Shown: positions 55,625 to 64,000 of the stretch, in pieces | Numbering within the stretch: the first letter of the stretch is position 1 | How the letters are laid out: each line of letters begins with the position of its first letter | DNA from: Allacma fusca | Taxonomy: Eukaryota; Arthropoda; Collembola; Symphypleona; Sminthuridae | Assembly (NCBI GenBank): GCA_947179485.1 | Contig: OX359247.1 | Location: forward strand, 573,501-637,500 | Reading direction: 5' to 3' | Length of the DNA: 64,000 bases | The notes under the pieces: model-generated | Told to the model about the DNA's origin: nothing | What the model saw: only the letters and a program-made list of their open reading frames with translations | The model's database searches: none | Program-made: the position numbers and the translations under genes

Positions 55625-57767
55625 TTATTAGAAAAATGTAATTAAAAGATCACGCTTCATCTCATACCTACTCCTGACGCAGCATTCATTTCCTCTAAAA
55701 ATTTCTCTGGAACTGGAAAAAAAGATTAAAGATTTTGATGCTATATATTCTGTTGTCCCTTTTTCATAGCGTCTAAAAGCATGCATCCAAACCGGTAATT
55801 TGTAATACAACAAACTTTAAAAATGTGATATTTCTTCAAGCGTCACAAGCAGTAATTATATGTACACACTCAAGTGAGGTCATCCCCTCACTGCTACTAA
55901 TAAGGACGCTAAAACTGGAACAAAGCTTAACGTACGAGGAACTACAATCATCTAAAATAAATAAAAATTATAACGACATACAACCAACATATAACCATAC
56001 AAAAAATGAGTAAAAATAAAATGTGTCATCAGGTCGCGCAGGTTTTTGTCCAGCATAACGTTGGCTAAATTCTAAAAGGTATATTTTACAGGAATCCCCA
56101 TTTAAAAGCATAGATTACCAAATGAAAATTGTATTGTCTAAGAATTTTGCCAACTTTATTCTGAAAATAAAGCTTTATGTCGGACCACTATAATACCATC
56201 ATTTTACAGCATTAGCATGTGCAACAATGGAATCTTTCAAGCTGCAACACGTATTTATCCTAATAATTTCAAGCTACATGTATAAACATAATAAAATACA
56301 GTCATATGAGCATATGTACGTATGTATAGACATCATTTTTTTGGGTTCTATGGTTATTATCTATTATAATGACACTAAACGCTCATCCTTGGGAATTCAG
56401 AACTGTAAACTTTGCAGTGTAAAGATAGGAAAGTTATACAAACGTATTTCGGTAGGACGTGCTAACTTCACTTACAATTAGCAGCCAGTATATAGATTTT
56501 GAAAAATCCCAGTAGTAAGTTTCTATTCATGCGTTCCGACATTCAACATTTTACTCCAACAATCTCCTACATACCTTTGTTATCACGAGCGAATCCTTAC
56601 AAGTTTTGTAATATGGGTCAAAAAGAGAAGTCATATTAATGGACGGACGCTAACTTGCGTAATAGCTTTAAATAATCAAAGTACTAAAAATTTTCAGACA
56701 CTTGGAACCAAGGGCAAATGTTATTTTTACCTCCTGTGATACTGGACACAATTTAACTACAAAATTCATATATGGTCATGTGAGTCCATCAGCCACCTTG
56801 GATACTATAAAATATATTTTATTAATTTCAGTAAAATATTTTGAGTTATAGAATAATTATTGATTTTAGTGAATGTAAACCAATAAATACCATGTTCGCA
56901 CCTTGAATTTACATAGAAGTAAAAAAAACAAAGGAATGCCAAAATCTGTCATCCAACAAGCACAAACATGTATAGCCTGCGTCTGTTTACAGTCTCATTT
57001 TCATTCATATGTATTCTCTACTCTGAAAGTACCATTTGTGAATGTAATTAGTGATACTTTAGCCAGACCTTACAATCTCCAGAGACACACAGATACAGAA
57101 TCCAGTCCAATTTTGGCAACTCACAATCAGTCAAATAAAAACGATTTAAATACTCTCAAGACATATACCCTTACGATCTTGAATAGAAATGTCTTATTTG
57201 TGACAGTTGTAGACACAGGCAAAGGTGAGGGTAATTTGTGTGAGTCTACCCATGCAAAAAAACTATACCAATGCAAAGAGTAAACCGCATAAAATAATAA
57301 GTACTAAAACACCTGGAATAGTTAAAGTGAATATTTATCAAGTTTTGGAGCTTATTGAGAGTACATAATGCGAAAACTCATTGTCTCTGTGAGCTAATAT
57401 GTATGTAGTGTGTGTAACTATAACTATGGCTTAGAGCTAGGCGTATTTATTTAAATGAAATGTATACGCTTAACTTTTCATGGCTGATGTATAATTAAAA
57501 CCAGTGAAGTATTCCTTGCAGAAAAATAGCGAACATGATACTTATATAGATTATGTATTACATTCGCGCACCATCCCAAGGAGAAATTTAAACAGTGACA
57601 AAAAATTGTTATTCTAATTTAATTCTCTAACTCTCTCATTCGTATGTGAAATTTTCACTTAAAAGGCAAATAGGAAGACTGGAACTGGCATTTGGGATTT
57701 CTATCCACTCTCGAAACTTCATTTGTGTGGAAGGATTATAAGTATCCCTTCAATTTCTCAGGCATTG
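55625..57767. other. Intergenic, no confident gene
   Basis: Open stretches at 56227-56481 and 56903-57283 lack splice partners and motifs. The second is 126 codons long and not low-complexity, so a lineage-specific small gene cannot be excluded. Confidence 0.4.
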
Positions 57768-57775
57768 TATATAAG
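57768..57775 (+). promoter_or_regulatory. Candidate TATA box of the aquaporin gene
   Basis: TATATAAG 38 bases upstream of the ATG at 57813; this would give a very short 5' leader. Confidence 0.45.
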
Positions 57776-57812
57776 ACAAGTCTTCGGATCATTTTAGAGT
57801 TAATTCCTGTTT

Positions 57813-59793
57813 ATGAAGGAGTACAATAGTCCACCGGTGGTGCTTGTTTCGGATCCTTTAGTTCTATTTGAGTCATTCAAACCCTCGGAGAAGTCTCCAG
57901 AATTACCCAACATGTCTCAAGCATACAAGGAGAGTATCAACATTGAATTGGACCACAGAGCCACTAGGAAGGGTCCTGACTTGCCCCCGTACAGTAATAG
58001 TGGAACTCCAGTTCATACTACGTCTCCACTAAAAGAACCCTCCGGAACGTTGAGATCCGAACATTCTCACACTCGGAGGAGCAGCAAGCATTTACTTGAC
58101 TCTCCCACCTACGAAAAAAAGAAGCTGAGTCTGTCAGATTACGAGGAGAACGAGAGCATGTACCGACGACACTATTATGGAGGAGAGAATCAACCACCTC
58201 CAGGTTGGAATCGCAAGAACCCCAGTAGTCAGGAGGTTGTGTCTAATATCATTGGAATCCGAGATGTCTGTGGGAACAAGCGATTATGGAAGATGCTCCT
58301 CGCTGAGTTCATCGGGACCCTCTTCCTAGTGCTAATTGGATGTGGAACTTGCATCTCCGGGTGGACACCGAAATACGAGCCGAGCATGGTTCAGATTGCT
58401 ATTGGTTTTGGGATTGCTGTTGCTACCATGGCACAGGTGAGAGTTTCATTACTTGCTGACTCTTCAAAAACATTCATCGAAAGTCCCTGACTTAAGCACA
58501 CTTTTCTACAGAGCACATATGTACATGGATTAGATATGTATGTATTCTGAATGACATGAAGTTTAAGTCAGCGATTTTTATGATAATGTTGAAGACGTTG
58601 AGCTTACATAGGTTTGACGCATGAATGAGTTTACAAGTAGCACATATTTTAGCGAGAGTTTAACTTCTAAACCCCAGCTATAATTTTTGCATATTCAAAA
58701 GTGTATCAGTGACAAGAGGGAGGTCATGGTTGGTCGTTCGAGGTCATGGTTTTAGTCCTCGGTAAAAGCCGTCGATCTCTTGTTCTTTTTGAGACTAATA
58801 ATTTTATTTTGGGGTCCTTAGGCCATTGGACATGTAAGTGGATGTAATATTAATCCCGCTGTCACTTTGGGACTACTTGCTGCTGGTAAAATGAGCTTAT
58901 TGAAGGCCATTGTTTACATTGTTGCTCAATGTATTGGAGGAATATGTGGAGCTGCTATTCTTCAGGTAACAAATTATACGTACATATATGGATACCGTTG
59001 ATTAATATACTGCAAGGGTAGTTTCAGCTTGGACTCAAATAACACATAAGTATGTAAGTGTCAACTAACTACAATTCAATCAGATTGTTTGTAAAAATGG
59101 TAGCTTGAACTTTGTATTTGTACTTTTTGTTGTTGTCTGTCATATGTGAAGACAATCACTCCATCTGGAATTCAAGGGAATTTAGGATTAACAACATTGA
59201 ATCCCAAAATGGATGCTATACAAGGAATGTTCGTAGAAGCCCTTATTACTTTTGTCCTGGTATTAACTGTATGCGGAGTATGTGATGATCTCCGAAAGGA
59301 TATTAAGGGATCTGCACCACTGGCAATCGGACTTTCAATTACTGTGTGCCACGTTATGGCTGTAAGTGCAAGGTTCATTTATTTGGATTTAATTAATAGT
59401 GAATTCTTAATGATGTGTTAAGGGTACGGAACGTCGGCAGTTATGATTTGTGTTTTGACTATTACTACACAGATCCAGTACACGGGTTCAAGCATGAATC
59501 CAGCTCGTACTTTAGGACCAGCTGTTATAACTAGAATTTGGGATAACCATTGGGTAAGTCCAAAATGATTCTCGACAATGTGCACCCAGTTTTGTTTACG
59601 TTTCGATATGTTATTGAATTTTGAATACTATCACTACTTGATTATTCCTGCATAATTTTTCACTGCTGACTATGACTAACTATGACCACATTCATTGCAG
59701 ATTTACTGGGCCGGCCCTCTGTTAGGCGGTGTCACTGCGGGATTTCTTTACCAAGTCAGCTTTAGAGAATCCCTTCAACGTGATAATGCTTGA
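57813..59793 (+). CDS. Aquaporin with long N-terminal extension
   Basis: Exons 57813-58436, 58822-58965, 59152-59361, 59473-59553 and 59701-59793 all join in phase 0, giving 383 residues. The membrane core starts with Leu-Ala-Glu-Phe-Ile-Gly-Thr; both pore motifs are intact (Asn-Pro-Ala-Val and Asn-Pro-Ala-Arg), and the filter His (Val-Cys-His) and Arg indicate a narrow, water-type pore. Six spans can be counted. The roughly 165-residue N-terminal cytoplasmic extension, rich in Ser, Pro and charged residues, is unusual for water channels (250-300 residues) and offers phosphorylation potential. Internal Met codons (57912, 58158) are alternative starts. Exon 4 encodes just 27 residues around the second NPA. 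Expected role: water transport across epithelia. Confidence 0.93.
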
Positions 59794-60622
59794 TAGGAAC
59801 TTTAACATATTCATATTTTATTTTCAATTGTTTTTAGAATTTTTACGGTACTGTTTACGTAGTGGGCAGGGTCGTTCATTTCCGAAGAGATATCCCCTAA
59901 TGAGGTACGCTTGAAGTAGGCTTATGTTGTTCCCATTATGATGCAATTAAAGCTGTAAATTGTTTTTATGAAAATGTGTGGATCAACTTTGCTCTAAGCA
60001 CCTACTTAACATGTATCTTAAGTATATGTACATACATACAGTAACATTGTAAATACTTCCAAGTTACCCGCATAAACAAACATTTTCGACTTGATTTATT
60101 ACCGTCGTTGCAAATCTTGTTCCGGATAAGGTTCACGTTGCAATTTTTACAGCAGCAATTTAGTGAATAATAATAATAAAATTCCAGTTATCTATAGTAG
60201 CCTTATGACTGACGTCTTGCAAAGTTGCAAAACAGAAGACAGGCTTTTTCGTGGAGGACTTTTGTACGCAATCCATTTGGGCACAATGTGCTCTTAATTA
60301 TTTGTGTAAAAACATTGGGAATTTTGCATAATTCTGATATTTTGACTTCCAAGTTTATCACAATATTCAAAACATATCAATACTGACCAATGACATTTTT
60401 CTCTCCTAAAGCCGGTCATATGAATATTTTTAACTAAAAACCATTTATGCATAATAAATGCTACCTTCTCAACTGAACAGCACTTGTAGCAATAGCAGGT
60501 GGCAGGTAGCAAGTACTAATTGCAAATGTAGAACAGTATTCACAATAGCAGCATTTTGACTCAGATTTTACAAATACTGCTCCTCTCACCTTCTGTCAGT
60601 TTGTGTTCATTTATAAAAGACA
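59794..60622. other. Intergenic, no gene seen
   Basis: Aquaporin 3' flank and the promoter region of the next gene. AT-rich, no motif beyond possible poly(A) signals. Confidence 0.45.
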
Positions 60623-62853
60623 ATGGACTCTGGGGATCAAAATTGTACTGAAAAATTCCAAATGGAATTGGACCAAGTGTGCACATCAACGCCAGTGGCG
60701 TCAACCAAACATGTAAGTACTCTCTCCAACGTGTATGTACATATTAGATAAAAGAAGCTCCTTTTAATGATATCAGTCAGAATAAGAAAGCGTTTCAGAA
60801 TGGGTGATAATTTTGTTTCAGGACTACGCCAAACGACCAATCCTTGATGAACTGGATGTCTCAATGATTTTCCAAATGTCCGACAGAGAATCCCCAATAC
60901 CAAACCATTTGAATATCACTCCATCCTTACCCTTCAATCCAGATTCATATTCAGAATTATTCACCGAGGACTTTATTACTGCGTGGAATCAAACCGTAAA
61001 CAAACCCTCGAATCGGGAAACGTTCCTTCAGTTTGCCTCTGCTGAAAACTATGACACCATCGTGGAAGCCAAAATTGACCTGAACGGCTGTGACTGTCCG
61101 TGTGCTTATGGTTCAAAAATTACGGACCAACCAGATGGTTTACTAACCATGACGGCTGAGGAAACTGATGTGATTCCAGCAATGGCAGCTATAGCAATTC
61201 ACAACCAGCAAAAGAACCTTTTTCAAGGAATGAAAGATTTGATTTTGGGAGGGGTCAAAAAGCTGGTGATGTTATCAACAAAAACGTTTGGAATTCAGAA
61301 TCCATCCTTTAAAAGTTCAGTCAAAGAATGCAAGGACGCTAAGAAAGACAATTTCAACGACACTATGAAGCCAATGATAGAAGTCTGCAATGTTTACGTA
61401 ACCCTCAAGACAGCAGTTGAGAGGAGGATTTACAAGTGTTTATACCTTTTGACTGCGTAAGTTGTGTGTTCTTCTCCAATTATTATCACTTGTTAGTAGA
61501 TGTCTGCAGAGTTTTTCGAATCAATCAACTGGTTACATGTGCCATAATATGACATTTTGTTTATTTCCAGGAGAGAGTTTCGGGATTTCCTGACAATGGA
61601 GAACGCTATTCAGAACCAGGAATGCTTTATAAGTAAGGATTCAGAAGGTTCTACTGGGTCGGAAGGACAAGTTTTTGACACAAAGAAAAAAGAATTGGCG
61701 AGAAGAATGAAACTAATGTCTCAACAACTATTGTATTTACGACAGTATTTAGTACTACCTAATTTGATTCAGTCCGTAAGTGTCATATGACTTTTATTTA
61801 CGAAAAAGGGTACTTCAGCATAATTTGGTTTCATTATTCATGACATTTTTTCAAAGGTTGTTGAACATTCTCAGAACGAGGAAAGGGAACTAAACTCATC
61901 CAACAGCTTCCTGGTATTCTCACCGCAGTACGAATCAGCGAAGCTAGAAAGGGTAAAATTTTGAATTTTAATATAATTGTATATTTTCTTGTACTTTAAT
62001 AATTGCAAGTATATATGTACGTATGTATGTGAATATTAAAAAAATATTTGTACAAAACTGGTGGACTTCTTCTCGAAAGATGTACCATGAATTGGAACTG
62101 ATAAAACTGAACAGTGAGGGAAACAGAATGGACAAAGTTGTTATTGTTACCCAATTCCAATGTGCGTTGGAGCCCGTGAAAGATCAGCTGTGGTCCAGAG
62201 ATTTTTTCGCAGAAATCATCTCGGGTAAGAAAATCCACCGTCTGCACCCTGTGGACCTACTAATTCTGTGCTTTATAAGTGATGTTCATTTGATTCATCT
62301 TATAATATCGAAATTACCGGTCGTTAACGCAAATGCTGCACTTTGTATATTTGTAGATGACATGACTGCCATGGAACACCAACTCGTTATTTCAGAATTT
62401 TCGGTCGACCCAAATGGTCCTGATATATTAATATTTATGGTTCCTACATTACTGCGCACAAAATGGAACATGGAAGGAGTAAGGCATTTGTTTATTTTGG
62501 ATAACCACTGGGATCCATCCATGGAATTAGAAATTTACGAACAGATCTGTAACAACAACAAGCCAGTCACGATCAAAAGGCAATTTCCTTGCTTTTTGAA
62601 CTCTAACACTTTTTTCTTGAATCATTACTGAAATCGTTGTATCAGCAGCAGTTGTTAAGTTGTTCATTTACACTAATTTGGTGTCTCAACCAACAGGTTC
62701 ATTACGCGTGAAACAGTGGAGGAGGCTATTGATGAGATACGGGAAAGTAAATTGTTGCAATTGAATGAAATGGAACTTCAAGATCCAAGTTATTACCACA
62801 ATTTAAGCAGGGCAGAAATCTTCAGGCTATTTGGAATCATCAATAAGTACTAG
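60623..62853 (+). CDS. Degenerate SNF2-family (TTF2-like) protein lacking ATPase motifs
   Basis: Exons 60623-60712, 60822-61456, 61571-61775, 61857-61952, 62080-62579 and 62697-62853 join in phase (about 560 residues). The last intron is GC-AG: AAAAG/GCAATTT to CAACAG/G, which restores Thr-Ile-Lys-Arg-Phe-Ile-Thr...Thr-Val-Glu-Glu. The second half matches the SNF2 helicase C-lobe: Arg-Ile-Tyr-Lys, Leu-Leu-Tyr-Leu-Arg-Gln, Val-Val-Ile-Val-Thr-Gln-Phe, Phe-Ile-Leu-Asp-Asn-His-Trp-Asp-Pro...Glu, and the terminal Thr-Val-Glu-Glu-Ala-Ile. No Walker A or DEAH box is present. The Gly-rich motif V and the Arg residues of motif VI are replaced (Tyr-Glu-Gln-Ile-Cys-Asn-Asn). It is probably an ATPase-dead paralogue; role unknown. 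Confidence 0.7.
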
Positions 62854-63175
62854 TGACGACAGAGTAAAGAAATTGAGAAAAGTACATATTTTACAATAGG
62901 AACTCTGGTCAGCAGGGGCTGTTTGGTGCGAGGTGTAACGTGTAACTGAAAATCAGTATTTTGTTCGACACATTGTAATCCCTTTTTAGTTAGAAGTTTT
63001 AGCACATACTAGTAGACTAATGGTAGCCAATGCTATCAGTAAATTTAAATATTATCATGACTAAATATTTTAGTCGTGTTTATGACTGATGAGATTTTTA
63101 AACATTTCGTGTTCACAATTTTATTTCAGATGCTCAACGCTTGTGTATTGGGTTGTGATTAAGTAATTAACTTGC
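62854..63175. other. 3' flank, no gene seen
   Basis: Sequence between the SNF2-like gene and the palindromic array; nothing recognisable. Confidence 0.45.
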
Positions 63176-63542
63176 ATATCGTCGCTGAAGAGGCAAAATG
63201 GACTAAGTGCAATTTCGACTAGAAGCAAAATGGTCTACATGCCTTTTTCCTTAAAGGCAAAACGGAATAGTTGCAAGCTTTCCTGAAAGCAAAATGAACT
63301 ACATGCAGTTTTCACTAAAAGCAAAATGGCCTACATGCGTGTATACTTTCATAATGGCCATTCTGCTTTAAAGCGAAATTGTATGTAGACCATTTTGCTT
63401 TTAGACGAAATTGTAAGTAGACCATATTGCTTTTAAAACTTGATGCATCTATTCCATTTTGCATTTAGTAAAACTGCATGTAGACCATTTTGATTTTATT
63501 CGAAAATGCATGTATTCCATTTTGCCTCTTCAGCGACGATAT
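63176..63542. repeat. 367-bp palindromic array of AAGCAAAATGG units
   Basis: Ends ATATCGTCGCTGAAGAGGC and GCCTCTTCAGCGACGATAT are perfect inverses. The left half has about four to five units of roughly 33 bases centred on AAAAGCAAAATGG...CTACATGC, and the right half has the same units inverted (GTAGACCATTTTGCTTTTA). The centre is near 63355-63365. It is non-coding and could fold into one very long hairpin. The family also occurs at 10901-10985. Confidence 0.85.
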
Positions 63543-64000
63543 ATTTTAATAATTTCACAAGTATGAATTTTAATGAAATTTTATGAAGATATCTTCAATA
63601 ATAAAAACTGAAAATTAAGTATGGGAGAAGGTTTATCTATAGGTACTATTACCTTTGAGAAACTATATGCCGCATGCAAAATTATACAATATTTCGAGAA
63701 ACGTTAAAGTAAGTAACACCGCAGGACGATCGATAGATTGTAGTCACACAAGTAGGTATTTTATTGGTCATGTTTTTGTAATATTTACTACTATAAGATG
63801 AACAATAAATAATGAATTTTCTGAAGCAATCACGATATACTTTATCGCAATAAGTATGATAATTATAAGTATTTAAATTTTTCGTACCTTAATAACAATC
63901 ATTGGTTTTGGACGCTCTTATCATAATGCGTTCTAATTTCCGACCTCCTCAACCTCAACCGTTTACAACTTCATTTTCAGCTCATAGTTAATTATATAGA
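63543..64000. other. Window end, no gene seen
   Basis: AT-rich, stop-rich in all frames. Confidence 0.45.

Noticed and set aside
56903-57283. Plus-strand 126-codon open frame between the receptor and aquaporin genes
   Set aside because: No motif, no splice continuity and unremarkable composition; noted as gap content only.

Overview
This is eukaryotic, AT-rich nuclear DNA from an arthropod. The coding evidence is spliced genes with short GT-AG introns (roughly 55-140 bases), a GH18 chitinase, tandem CYP genes, a divergent ionotropic receptor, an aquaporin, and abundant hAT, Tc1, PIF/Harbinger and Ty3/gypsy elements. A springtail (Collembola) is my best guess, because of the chitinase architecture and the presence of a bacterial/fungal-type solute-binding protein gene. 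That is inference; no rRNA or mitochondrial marker is present to settle it.

Layout. (1) 0.28-7.94 kb holds the 3' six exons (1,879 visible codons) of one very large secreted protein: PAN/apple-like repeats, a hydrophobic module bracketed by two RRKR sites, a sushi-like module, a Serratia-type DNA/RNA nuclease, a GH18 chitinase and four hevein-like Cys modules. A hAT-type element sits in its 1.6 kb intron. (2) 8.6-9.3 kb is a dead Tc1-like element. (3) 10.66-12.53 kb is an unrecognised multi-exon gene. (4) 15.1-29.7 kb: a secreted solute-binding-protein-like gene followed by a CYP gene, then a second copy of both about 9.5 kb downstream. In the copy the CYP is intact and the solute-binding gene is truncated and joined to an ionotropic-receptor fragment. 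Between the copies lie a CYP pseudogene split by a solo LTR and two nested hAT-type elements. (5) 30.6-39.0 kb: tandem and inverted repeats around a complete but mutated PIF/Harbinger transposon (32,636-36,324) and an orphan gene. (6) 39.3-52.4 kb: a foldback element carrying a hAT insertion, then a second CYP pseudogene split by a very young, apparently full-length Ty3/gypsy retrotransposon (42,138-52,094). (7) 53.4-62.9 kb: a divergent ionotropic receptor, an aquaporin and a degenerate SNF2-family protein. (8) 63.2-63.5 kb: a palindromic array whose short relative lies at 10.9 kb.

The most unusual items are the PAN/nuclease/chitinase/hevein fusion with its double RRKR cassette; the gypsy element with a canonical GGGAAAC -1 frameshift site, a second frame change into pol, and an extra 3' ORF with zinc knuckles where env would normally be; the SNF2-like protein lacking its ATPase motifs; and the pair of CYP pseudogenes that serve as each other's pre-insertion (empty) sites. 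All homology calls come from reading motifs by eye; no database search was run.
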